Below, in pieces: positions 44,020-54,509 of a stretch of DNA of 64,000 nt; the first letter of the stretch is position 1, and each line of letters starts with the position of its first letter. Origin of the DNA: Prunus persica (taxonomy: Eukaryota > Streptophyta > Magnoliopsida > Rosales > Rosaceae). The stretch lies in assembly GCF_000346465.2 (NCBI RefSeq), contig NC_034015.1:14987507-15051506 (forward strand), given 5' to 3'. A model generated the notes under the pieces. The model saw nothing but the letters and a program-made list of their open reading frames with translations, made no database searches and was not told the origin of the DNA. A program made the position numbers and the translations under genes.

Positions 44020-45424
44020 ATTTTTATTTTTATTTTTATTTTTATTTTTTATTATTTTATTTATTTATTTAATAATATATATGGACGACATGTCATCATA
44101 TGAGTAAGTCTATGTGGCACATTTGTTGCCACATCAGCAGTTAACAGACTTGTTAATAGAAAGATTGACGGCATGTATGAAAATGGTAAGAAAATCAACT
44201 GTGTATGCTACTGAGACCAAAAAATTTGATGTATCGAACTCTAAAAGTCGGTAAACTTTACAGTAGTAAAGTGAAAATTACCCTTTTTTCTTTTTCTAGA
44301 AAATTAAATTTGGAGTTTGTAGTTGTGTTTCACTTTTATAAATACAAAATGGTTGCTGCTTTTGTTCTCTGTTAAACTTTCTGCTACAAGGAACTGTTCA
44401 ATGTCATTTGCAGTTGCGGTGATGGGTCCCTTGGGGTTCCAAACCAAAGAGGTGACAATTATGAGTGTAGAAATATGAAGCTGCTTCTGAAACAACAACA
44501 GAGGGTAATCAACTTCTATTTCTTTCCTACTATAGATGCATGGTCAAAAGCTGCCGTTTAAGTGAAAAAGTATTAAAGTTGTTGGACGTTGAAGTCCTCT
44601 AGTAATGACTGCTTTTATTCTCATGTACATTCAGGTCTTACTTGGAAGATCTGACGTATCTGGCTGGGGTGCTTTCTTAAAGGTAGTGTCCCAATTTTAA
44701 GATATCTTGTGCGTGCTTTTCCTTTTGCTGCTGGCTAATTTTCCTAGCCACCCTCCAGAATAGCGTTGGCAAGCATGAATACCTTGGTGAGTATACTGGG
44801 GAGTTGATCTCACATCGGGAAGCAGATAAGCGTGGAAAAATATATGACCGTGAAAATTCATCATTTCTCTTCAATCTGAACGATCAGGTATGTGTATCAA
44901 CCTTTGGATTCCATGTGATTTCTAACCTCTTTTTTTTCACTGGTATGAATAAGCATTTGTCTTGTACAGTTTGTCCTTGATGCCTATCGGAAGGGTGACA
45001 AATTGAAGTTTGCCAACCATGCTCCAGATCCGAATTGTTATGCAAAGGTACCCTTTTGACGTCCTTGCTTGGGGATTCCCCACTTAGTGTCACATGATTT
45101 TTAATTGGAACTATTTGGATTTGTTGTTCTTTTGGGGTCAGAACTGTTCGGACAGATAGAAGCATCATGTATAGGGGCTTTTTTTCTTATTTGAAAAAAT
45201 TGTAGATTTTACATTGAACCCTTCCATGGCAGGTCATTATGGTTGCTGGAGATCATAGGGTGGGCATATTTGCCAAGGAACGGATTACTGCAGGAGAGGA
45301 ACTTTTCTACGATTATCGTTATGAGCCGGATAGAGCTCCTGCCTGGGCTCGGAAGCCTGAGGCATCGGGATCCAAGAAGGATGAGGGTGCTCCTTCAAGT
45401 GGTCGTGCAAAGAAGCTTGCTTAA
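38213..45424 (+). CDS. CLF: CURLY LEAF-type histone H3K27 methyltransferase (PRC2 catalytic subunit)
   Basis: Seventeen exons, all with GT-AG borders and consistent phase: 38213-38275, 38983-39087, 39192-39502, 40218-40379, 40804-40888, 41062-41217, 41306-41353, 41432-41503, 41585-42303, 42905-43040, 43140-43363, 43527-43658, 44414-44504, 44635-44682, 44759-44887, 44970-45047, 45233-45424. They encode 916 residues, close to Arabidopsis CLF (about 900). N-terminal EZD-like and acidic regions come first, then a SANT-like segment (about 550-600), a Cys-rich CXC domain (about 670-760) and the SET domain (about 770-885) with [12 protein letters not shown]. The C-terminus GRAKKLA and start [10 protein letters not shown] separate it from SWN and MEA. 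It trimethylates H3K27 in the nucleus to silence developmental genes. The SET motif usually written NHS..PNC reads NHAPDPNC. Confidence 0.95.
42418..42640 (+). repeat. Dispersed repeat in CLF intron 9
   Basis: Second copy of the element at 16015-16240, inserted between exons 9 and 10. It carries a small internal duplication (ACAGTACTTCAAGAAAGTAC) absent from copy 1. Because it is spliced out, it should not affect the protein. Confidence 0.75.
43965..44050. repeat. (GA)n microsatellite and (TTTTA)n run in CLF intron 12
   Basis: About 24 GA dinucleotides (43965-44013) followed by GGGAGGGA and then five units of TTTTTA-like pentanucleotide to about 44050. A likely polymorphic marker within the 755-bp intron 12. 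Confidence 0.88.
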
Positions 45425-46348
45425 CCTGAATCAATTTTAATCTTAGATTTACAATTTTTTTTGGCCATTCTTTTACAGGTAATGATGCATCATTTTCTTT
45501 GACCACAGATGTATTCTTGATCATTTTGTTGGAGAGGCCATTGCCTTCCCAAAGCAGAAATTGAATAGTATTTATTTTCTAACAATTCATGTTTATTTCC
45601 AATGTACTTCCTGAGCTGGAAAAGTTACAAGCATACTGAATCAAAAATACCAGTTGACATGAATTTCATTCAACAGACAGGACTTGAACTCGAAGGCAAT
45701 GATGGTTATCTGAAATTACCTTCCTGCCCTTGACTGGCTCAACTATTTTCTGATTATTAAAAGCTTAGATGTATCCAATTTACCTAATGCCTTGATTAAT
45801 CAGATTGCCTAAGTTCCCCCCTTTGATATATTCTTGGACCTCTGGCCTGAAAAAAGATCTATTCTTGGACGCAACTTTAAGTTGTCTAGACTCTGAACTG
45901 ACAACTAAGAACCAACTGCTGACAACATTTTTACATTAATGTTTCTTACCGACTCAAGTGCCCCACTGTTGAAGTCGCTGAGCTGAAGCCTACCCTACCA
46001 TGTGAGAGGCACTTATATGTACCTTATCATCTGTGGCAAAAATCCAAAGCTTTCAAAGACAAACCACCATTGACCACTGAAAAAAAAGAAGAAAAAGATA
46101 AATATATAGCAAAAATTCATTGTTAAATTCAGAAAATACTTGGTGCTTTTTTTTTAAAAAATTTTTATTTTTAAAACCTTTCTTATTAAGAGAAGCGATA
46201 ATATAAGAAATTCACACACTACACGAATGTTAATAGGTCCTTTTTCGGTGCTTCTTTTTTTATAGTTCGTGTATTTGTCAAACTAATTTGTATATAAAGA
46301 GGAACACTTCATTCTAGGGAAAGATAAGCCAATTTTTCTTGGGAGATT
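45425..46348. other. 3' UTR of CLF and spacer
   Basis: The 3' UTR probably runs to about 45600. The remainder has no gene; a TGTATATAAAGAGG sequence near 46290 is an isolated TATA-like match. Confidence 0.45.
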
Positions 46349-46679
46349 CACTATTATACCCAATATAGAAACTCAAATTATTAAAATAAAATAAAAAACC
46401 TTATATGAAATGGACTTTAGAAACACATCCAAAGTCCATTTACAACATAACAAAAAAGCTTTTAACTTTTTTTAAATTACAAAACTGCCATTGATTTCTT
46501 AAAACAAACCCAACTCCAAAATCTCGTTAAAAAAAGTCCAAAACACTCAATAGGGCATCAAAATTAAATTCAATAGGGTCAGCTGTCATTTTTTGGGTTT
46601 TTTTTTAGTTTGTTTATAAAAATTAAATAGTGTATGGTTTATCTATATTATTAGTGTTAAGAATAAATATATGACTAAA
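46349..46679 (-). mobile_element. MITE-like dispersed repeat, copy 2
   Basis: Inverted partner of 6134-6467, matching end to end. Presence of the same bounded unit 40 kb away supports a mobile element rather than a segmental duplication. Confidence 0.65.
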
Positions 46680-46912
46680 TATCTCATTTTTCTTCGTAGG
46701 TCATATCCTTGTTGCTATCAAACTCATTACCGTTGATCTTAAATTGTTTGGAAACATTAGTCAAATGTGTGGTTGAAGTGAAGATCCAATTCACCTGAAA
46801 AGGAAAGGGAGAGGTGCTTAGGGATTTCTTAGGGTTATTAAATACGGAATTGACTAAAGGCTTTTATTTTTCTATAAAACATACAATTTACACTCAAACT
46901 TAGTAATTTCTC

Positions 46913-47645
46913 TTCTTCTTTTTTTTTGAGAAATTCTATGATTGCATTCATAATTCAGCCAAAAAAGCCACTAGCCACAAAGGGCCAATACAAACTAGCC
47001 ACAAAAGGGCCATTACAATAACGGAGCGGTCTAATATCAAAATTAAGAAAATCAGGTATATCTCCACCAATGATCAGGCAAGATCGAAGAAACTCTGGCA
47101 TAGGCATCCCAACTAAGATTGCAAACTTAGAATAATAAAAAAGAGATAAAGCTTGAAAAAACTAAGCCATAACAATACAAATAAAACTCTCACCAAGGAG
47201 AGATGAAAAACTCTCACAAAGGAGAGATGAAAAATTCTCACAAAAGGAGAGGTGAAAACTACACAGAGAACCCAAAGAGTCTCTGCAACTTATTCTAAAC
47301 ATAAAGAAATTGCAAAAAAGATTGTGGTAGAGATCTGACGCCGAAATGCAGGTGAAGATCCGATGCTGAGCCGCAACCGCCAGTAATGGTTGGATGAAAA
47401 TCATAACAAAATTAAGACAAATAAGGAAAACCCTTTGTCTTTGAAAATGGGGGAAGAGGTGAAAGGAGGAAGAGAGGAAGAGAAGAGAGGAGAGGGGGGA
47501 AGAACAACTTCTTCCCCCCTCAAGGTGGAAAAGGCTCTAAGAGTGTTTTTTGGGAGAAAGGGGGCTAGGGTTTTTTGGCACTATAATTACTGCTAGTGTT
47601 TAAATTATTTATAAATAAAAAAAAAAGCCTACAGACTAATTTATG
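46913..47645 (-). mobile_element. Short non-LTR retroelement with 13-bp target-site duplication
   Basis: A perfect TTAGTAATTTCTC repeat flanks the unit (46900-46912 and 47646-47658). On the minus strand it starts near 47645, has a CT-rich leader containing AAACCCTAGCCCCC, three 25-27 bp repeats of a CTCTCCTTTGTGAGA type (47189-47250), and an L1-like 3' end (GGCCCTTTTGTGGCTAGTTT, then ATAGAATTTCTC) followed by an A-tail. It has no reverse transcriptase. It is either a LINE with all coding DNA deleted or a SINE-like parasite of a LINE. Confidence 0.7.
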
Positions 47646-47658
47646 TTAGTAATTTCTC

Positions 47659-48387
47659 ATTTAATCGGAGAAACTTGTGTATACATCTTTCCTCTTGCAA
47701 TATATACTCACGTGCTAGTTACATGATCACTTATTAGGAGAAAAAATAGAAACATTTTTTACAAATAAGTTATTCTGAAATCGCATTCAATCATATGAAT
47801 TAAAACTCATAAGTCGGAAAAATAACTTAATTTTAAAGCATCTCCAACCAATGAGTAAAATCTATAATAGAGTGGATAATGTTAAAATTAGACAACAAAA
47901 CATCCAAAAAAAAGACATAAATTCTGACTAGATATACCAATTTAGAGAGCATGAAAAGGTAGCGTCCAATATATTTTTTTCCCCATTGTTTATTGAAGGG
48001 TTTAGGTGTATCAACACAAAAGAAAGCACACAATAAAGTAATATATTTATTTGACATACCAGGTGAATTGAGGGATTTTAGGTAGGAAAATGTCAATTTG
48101 TTCCATTAAATATAAATTTAACATCTGTAAATAACAATAATAAACAAAGGAAAACGACGAGGGTTAGCAATGGAACCTTGGCAGATAAAAAAAAAGTGCT
48201 GCCTTTTTTCCTTAAAAACAAGAGAGAAAAATTAAAGGTGATAAAGCCCGCGTTTAAGACACAAAAACTTGTCACCCTCCCTCAACAGTAAAAATTCTCT
48301 CTTTTGCTTTGTGTCCGAGACTGCCTCAGTTCCTCTCTCTCTCTCTGGGCGGTGGCTTTCTGGAGCTCCTTGCATAAGCAAATTGCC
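47659..48387. other. Spacer and 5' UTR of the PI-PLC X-domain gene
   Basis: AT-rich to about 48240. The CT-rich stretch at 48325-48350 (CCTCTCTCTCTCTCTGGG) fits a plant 5' UTR or core promoter. An in-frame ATG at 48304 exists but is not preferred as the start. Confidence 0.45.
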
Positions 48388-51110
48388 ATGCTACCGTGCT
48401 CCGCAGACCACCGTGGCTTATGCAGGGCCTCATCAGCTGGTTACCTCTCTCTGTTACTCTTCTCAGTCCTGGTCACCATTTCCGCTGCTTGCTCCAATGG
48501 CGCTTGCCAGGTTTCTCTCTTTACTTTCCCCATTTTATTGCTCAAGATCTGTACAATTTCGCATTTTCTCTCTGAATTTGAGCTGAAAGTTCTATAATTT
48601 ACAGGTTCTAGAAGCTTGTGCAGCAGCCACAGACTGTGGGCCAGGTCTTTACTGTGGCAACTGCCCTGCTTCGGGCAAGAATCAACCCGTCTGTACCAGA
48701 GGCCAAGCAATCGCACCCACTTCAATTGTAAGCTTTTTGGACTTTAAATTCGTACATTTGTGATGGATTTGAGCTATTTTGAGCAAAATTCAAGAAATTG
48801 TTGTCGGCCCATTTTTTCTTTGAATGAATTTGATCATGGGTCTGAGTAGTTTTTTGCAATTTCTTGATGTTGTAGATTAATGGGTTGCCTTTCAACAAGT
48901 ACACATGGTTGGTGACTCATAACTCTTTCAGCATCGTTGATGCACCGCCTTTGCCTGGTGTTCAAAGACTGACATTTTACAATCAAGAAGACACAGTTAC
49001 TAATCAGTTAAGGGTATGTGCTTTCAGTTCTCTTTATGCCAGTTTTGGTTTCTAAGAGTTTGAGGAGAAACTAAGGAGATGAGAATTGAACTTTACGGTT
49101 TCTGTTTCTGTAGTTTCTTAAAAACAAAACCATCAAGTCACTGAAAACAGCAGAGTATGATACGTTTGGAATGTTATTCGTTTCTTTTACTTTGTTTCTT
49201 GGAATTTAATATTAGAATGAAATTATCTGTGATTGCATCTTTTATTCCTTAATTATACAAACCTCTGTCTTAACTTGTGTGATACTGTTTTTAGAATGGA
49301 GTGAGGGGACTGATGTTGGATGTGTACGATTTCGAGAATGATATCTGGCTTTGCCATTCTTTTCAGAGGCAATGTTTCAACTTCACTGCATTTGTAATCT
49401 CTCTTCCATCTTGTCAACTTAACACTTATTATGTGAATTCTATGGTTATAGTTTTGAGAGGCTGTTTATAATGTGTGCATTGGGTTGTTCACAGCAACCT
49501 GCAATTAACACTTTGACGGAAGTGGAAGCATTTTTAAGTCAGAACCCAACAGAGATTGTGACCATTATACTGGAGGACTATGTGAAAGCTCCAAAAGGAT
49601 TAACAACATTATTTACTAAGGCTGGGTTAGACAAATATTGGTTTCCTGTATCCAAAATGCCGAGGAAGGGTGAAGATTGGCCCACTGTGACTGAGATGGT
49701 GCAAGAGAACCACCGGCTTCTTGTTTTCACCTCTGATGGTTCAAAGGAAGCACTAGAAGGAATAGCTTATCAATGGAAGTATATGGTGGAAAACGAATGT
49801 AAGTAATCATATATGAAATACCATCTTCCCTTCAAATTATATTTGAATTGTATAGTTAACAGCTGAATGCTTACTGGGTTTCAGCTGGAGATCCTGGGGT
49901 GAAACCAGGCTCATGCCCAAAGAGAAAAGAATCAAAGCCACTTAATTCAAAAAGTGCGTCTCTTTTCTTCCAAAATTATTTCCCAACATATCCAGTTGAA
50001 GCTGAAGCTTGCAAGGAGCATTCAACTTCACTTGAGGAGATGGTTGGTACCTGTTACAAAGCAGCAGGGGCGATGCCAAATTTTTTGGCAGTCAACTTTT
50101 ACATGGTATGGAAATTTTAGCGAAGGAAGAAGTAAATACTAAAACATCATGCAACTAGGCATTTAACTAGCATAAAATGATATTAATGCAGAGGAGTGAT
50201 GGAGTAGGTGTGTTTGATGCTGTTGATAGAATGAATGGCCGGACACTTTGTGGGTGTAGTACTGTCAGTGCCTGCCAGGTTTGTTTGTAGTACTGGTTTC
50301 CATATTTCATTTTTGTTCTTTGTGAACTTCTCTATTGTTTTTTACCATCCAAACCAGTGGTAAAAAAGTCTTGTGGCCTGATTCTGACTCTCTCCAACCT
50401 TAACAATATGTCCAACAACTCACCAAATTTTCTAACATTTCTTATCTGTCTAAAACTAAAAATATTGTTTGTACAAAATGTCAGAGTTTTTTTTATTTTA
50501 TATAATTTTACGTCAACTTAATTATAGGTACCTATCTGAATCTAGAAATGGTCTACATGTCTAAGACTAATTACTGATTCGAATGTATTCCTTTTCCTTC
50601 TCCTTTCTTTCTGCTTCCAAGTAGTATTTTTTGTGTCCGGGTAAGATTGAAAGGTTTTATATCATTTTGATGAGAATATTTTTCAAGGTCAAGAATTATG
50701 ATCTTTACATGTCCATTTTTGCCCCAACACTGAAATGTTATGCAACGTATGTTGGAGTTGAACTTGATTCAACATCTTATTATTCCAAGACTTTCTGGAT
50801 TCTCTGTTTTAAATCTTGACTTATCAAAGGCCAATTTAGGGTGGTTCTACTGATCTACCTATACTCTTGTGACACTCCAATTTTTGTAGTAATAATTGTA
50901 AGAAAACACTCTACTGTGGGGTTTTCACAGGCTGGAGCACCTTTTGGATCTTGCAAGAATGTTTCTATACCAACTAGAAGTCCAGTGACCAATAATGCAG
51001 GAAGCTTTACTGGCTCTGTTCAGTTTGCAAAATCTGCGTCAACAGTCTATTCTCCGAATCGCTTGGTTGTCTTTATGTTTTATATTCCATTGATGGCATT
51101 TTGGTTATGA
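48388..51110 (+). CDS. PI-PLC X-domain-containing protein (At5g67130-like), secreted
   Basis: Eight exons with GT-AG borders: 48388-48510, 48605-48727, 48876-49013, 49295-49393, 49495-49798, 49885-50105, 50192-50278, 50931-51110, giving 424 residues. A hydrophobic signal-peptide stretch (YLSLLLFSVLVTISAACS) lies near 20-37. A Cys-rich segment (ACAAATDCGPGLYCGNC) follows, then the PLC X-like domain with the two histidines used by this fold, H97 in VTHNSF and H149 in WLCHSF. The C-terminus is hydrophobic (VVFMFYIPLMAFWL), consistent with a GPI anchor. The family resembles bacterial-type phosphatidylinositol phosphodiesterases and lacks the Y, C2 and EF-hand domains of canonical plant PLCs. Enzymatic activity of plant members is uncertain. 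It is convergent with the F-box gene at 52267. Confidence 0.92.
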
Positions 51111-52266
51111 CTGCAACGTCTAAATACTAGATAGTTCATTAGTGAGTTACTTCTTGGGGTGCTTCTTTTATGTCATACTAAAATTTAGAGTGATAACAGT
51201 TACGCCCTGCCTAGTTGAGTGGAAGGTCAAGTAGTGGTTCTGTTGTTGGTAGAGTAATGACATATGGATTGTAAATGAAAAACTTTTCTGATTCTATTGG
51301 GACAAGAATTATGGAGTTGCAGAGGCATCGGCAGTAGATAGTGACCGTGAAGGACCAAGAATGTACCAGGAATCAGTTCAGGTATGTAGCCTTCCTCGTG
51401 ACATGACTATATGTTGACAATTGCACCGTATATATTTCACCTTTTACCTTAGAAGCTCAATACGGATATCCCAGTAGTACATATCAACTTCATTTCTATT
51501 TCTTACTTTGTTACATACGGTTGGTGGTCAAGAGTTCACTGGGTTACTGCTTTTTTAAATAGACATCACTCCTTTTGGTTTTATACACATTTTGACATTC
51601 GTAATGAGTTTGGTCTGTCTTTTATACGTTTGATTTGTGTATACTGTGGAATACGCATATTTTTATCACAATCAAACATTGCATTGAGTAATAACATGTT
51701 TCTTTTGCGTTTTCAGGTCTTTTGTTAGGGCATGGCGTGTGCGTAGTATGAATAGGGGATTGTATGGCCTAGCATTTGTAGAAGTGCTCGTATTCTCGTA
51801 TTCTCAATACTAGGATTTCCTAATTGTTGTATTTCTTTGGTAGGATTTCCTAATTGTTGTATTTCTTTGGTTTGCATTTCCCACTATTAATTAGGTCCTG
51901 TTCTCTTTCATTTCCTTTTTTATTTCGATGTCAATATCGTAAAACGGAAGCGGGATTTAGGTCTTTACTTCATCTTTACGCAGTACTCACTCAGATTCAA
52001 CATTCAGCCTGCGGATGGTCTAGTTTCAATCATAGAATGTACTCTTTACTTCATCTTCTTTGAATCATTTCAACCTTTATTCACACCTTGCACAAAATAA
52101 TACCGGTGGATGTGATTCATGTGAATTATATACAGAACAAGAGATTAAGAGAACAACCTGCGGTTAATGAGCTGATAAATAAACCTCAAACTTCCCATCT
52201 AGGACATTGAGCTGAAGAAAGAAAATATATACGGCAAGGTAGAAAGCAACTATACGAATGAGCAGC
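51111..52266. other. Convergent 3' region between PLC-like and F-box genes
   Basis: Holds both 3' UTRs. 51300-51381 is an open, splice-bordered stretch (GTGACCGTGAAGGACCAAGAATG..., then CAGGTATGTAG) that could be an alternative last exon of the PLC-like gene, but I cannot recognise its product. Confidence 0.4.
51811..51870 (+). repeat. Perfect 30-bp tandem duplication
   Basis: TAGGATTTCCTAATTGTTGT plus ATTTCTTTGG occurs twice head-to-tail without a mismatch. It is either a very young duplication or an assembly artefact. Confidence 0.92.
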
Positions 52267-54509
52267 TTATACAACCGGCAACATCGAAGCATCAACGTTT
52301 AATAGCAGTCCAACGGGTTTTATCTTTAGCGCCGGACTGATAGTAAGCAAAGCAATGAAGCAGTCCACGGGAACTCTGGTCCCCCATAAATTGATGGACT
52401 CAAGCTTGCGGCAACTATTTACAAGAACAAGAAGGCCATTCTCGGTTACATGACGGCAGCTCCACAAGACAATAGTCTGGAGATAAACAATACACACGCA
52501 GGTTTAGAAATTGGCAACCATCTACAGAACAAACAGATTCCATAAAATTCATTTGGGAGAATGGCCTACTCTAATGCCTGATAGATATGGATTAATGGAA
52601 CAGGAAGGCGAGGACATGCATCTGAACAAAACTGGGGGTTCTGAACATTGTGGCACAAAATGAAAACCCAGATTCTAATTTCACTTAACAGCTTACCTTT
52701 AAGTGTGGACAGCTATCAGCAATGGCATGTAATGATTCATCTGTGATAAAGGTACCACCAATATTCAGGTGCTGCAAGGAATTAGCTCTTGATATCTGAT
52801 GGAAAGTAAAGTCAAATGCGAATCTGATCTAAGCAAAAGCACTCAATCAAACTTATATCATGAACTGCTCAAGCGGGTTTGTGCTCAGAAAGAAGATTAT
52901 CACATACCAGCTGACCAACACCTTTATCTGTGATCCCTGTAATGCCCCATAAGGATATGGATGTTAAACTGCTGATACACTTCGCCAAAGAAATTCTGTA
53001 CAATCCGCTGTCACTTATCTGGCAACCCCAACGGCTCCTCGAACTGAGTATACAAGGAGAGAAATCACAAAAAAACAAAAAACAAAAAAAAAAGAAAAAA
53101 AAAAGTTTACATCTTCAATATTGATGCACATATATGGCATTGGTCATTTCCTACCAAATGCTGCTATACATGACACCAGATATCTAAATCAAATGCTTGT
53201 AACCAGACTCAAATCTGATGGAAAAGAAAAAGCTGGAAACGTACAGAACGATTACATCTTTTGTGTTGCTAAACCCGGCATTAGGTGCAGAGTCATGGGT
53301 TAGTAGTGGTACTAACCCGAAAAAGGAAGAACACTTCCAATGCAGAGAACTTTTTTCTCGAGTAAAACCTAATCTTCACAGAAGTGATTGAACTACTGAG
53401 TTCTGAATGAGAATATGCATCCCAACCCAGACACATCACATTGGGCTAGGAAATCTTGAATTTCATCCTAAGACCTTCATGTTCTTGTTAATAAGACATA
53501 CGCCGCTTTATGAATCTTACATACCCAACAAACCTCATACATCTCCGCAACCTTGGATTATGTTCAGATACGAAGCACTCATGCACATCTGATTTACCCC
53601 TTACAGTTCAGAGCCCATTATCTCTTATTGTAAGTATTTTTCCTGAATTTCAGTATGTTCACTTCACCCATGCAATGCAGTTTGTGCTGTAAACTCTAAA
53701 CACTTGCAGATCTATTATTTAAAACCAATAAAAGTAACAGAAATTTGAAGCTTTCAGAATAACCCCAGAAAATAATATGTGGGTTTTTACTTTTCAGTCT
53801 TTCTGACTCTAAAAAGTACATTACATACATATGTGGAGTATAAATTGTAATTTTGTCACTTAGAGCTCCAAAGAATAAGAAAATGGATAAATTCCGAAAC
53901 TTTTGCTTTTCAAGATGTCCTCAACCACTTAAAAAGAGCAGACATTAAAAAAAGAATAAAAAAGAATCAAACTATGAAGAATTAAACACATAAGAAACCT
54001 ACTAAAAACAGCGAGAAAATGCCAACGGGTTAGTGGCAAAGGCCTTGAATTTTGCAAACTAGAGGTTTCAAGTTTGAGTGAGAAATCTTTTTTCCTTGTA
54101 GTTTAGACTATCTCATGTAATAAAAAAACAGAGATAGAAGTCATACATGTCGAGCTCTTTGAGGCAGTAAGCATAGCGAACCAGACGTGCAGTGGAGTCA
54201 TCGTCCATCTTCCACCCAGAAAAGCTCAAACTCTCTCTGCGACCCATAGACTGCTTCACCCCTTGTTTCCATTTCCGGCACACACTGCTTGCCCTTCACA
54301 AATTCACACAAATAAACCCAAATCAACAACAAAAACAACAACCCAGAAATAAAATAAAAAGGAAAATTGAAAACAATCAGGATGATGATATATAATAAGG
54401 AAAAGAAATGAACAACTTACTGGGCTAAATCAGTGAAGGAAGTGATCAGAACAAATATATGAGCCAGGAGGTCTATTGGCAACCGATCAATCTCGGCCTC
54501 ACCCACCAT
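52267..54509 (-). CDS. F-box/LRR (RNI-like) protein, At5g67140-like
   Basis: Five exons on the minus strand: 54421-54509, 54147-54293, 52908-53043, 52697-52795, 52267-52476, all GT-AG and in phase, for 226 residues. An F-box at about 6-45 (IDRLPIDLLAHIFVLIT... CRKWKQG) is followed by leucine-rich repeats of the RNI/AMN1 type (LTSISLWGITGITDKGV, LQHLNIGGTFITDESL, LKTIVLWSCRHVTENGL). F-box proteins bind SKP1/ASK and recruit targets to SCF ubiquitin ligases; this target is unknown. Its length and exon pattern match a small conserved single-copy plant gene. Intron 2 is 1.1 kb and holds no other gene. Start MVGEAEIDRLP agrees with relatives as I recall them. Confidence 0.9.

Noticed and set aside
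44050..44300. A separate MITE in CLF intron 12
   Set aside because: The texture is repeat-like, but I could not find matching ends or another copy in the window.
38213..45424. SWINGER (SWN/EZA1) identity for the SET gene
   Set aside because: The N-terminus ([10 protein letters not shown]), [20 protein letters not shown] and the GRAKKLA end fit CLF; SWN differs in this region.
48304..48387. Upstream in-frame ATG extending the PLC-like protein by 28 residues
   Set aside because: The ATG at 48388 leaves a compact signal peptide like relatives; the extension lies in a CT-rich leader. It remains possible.
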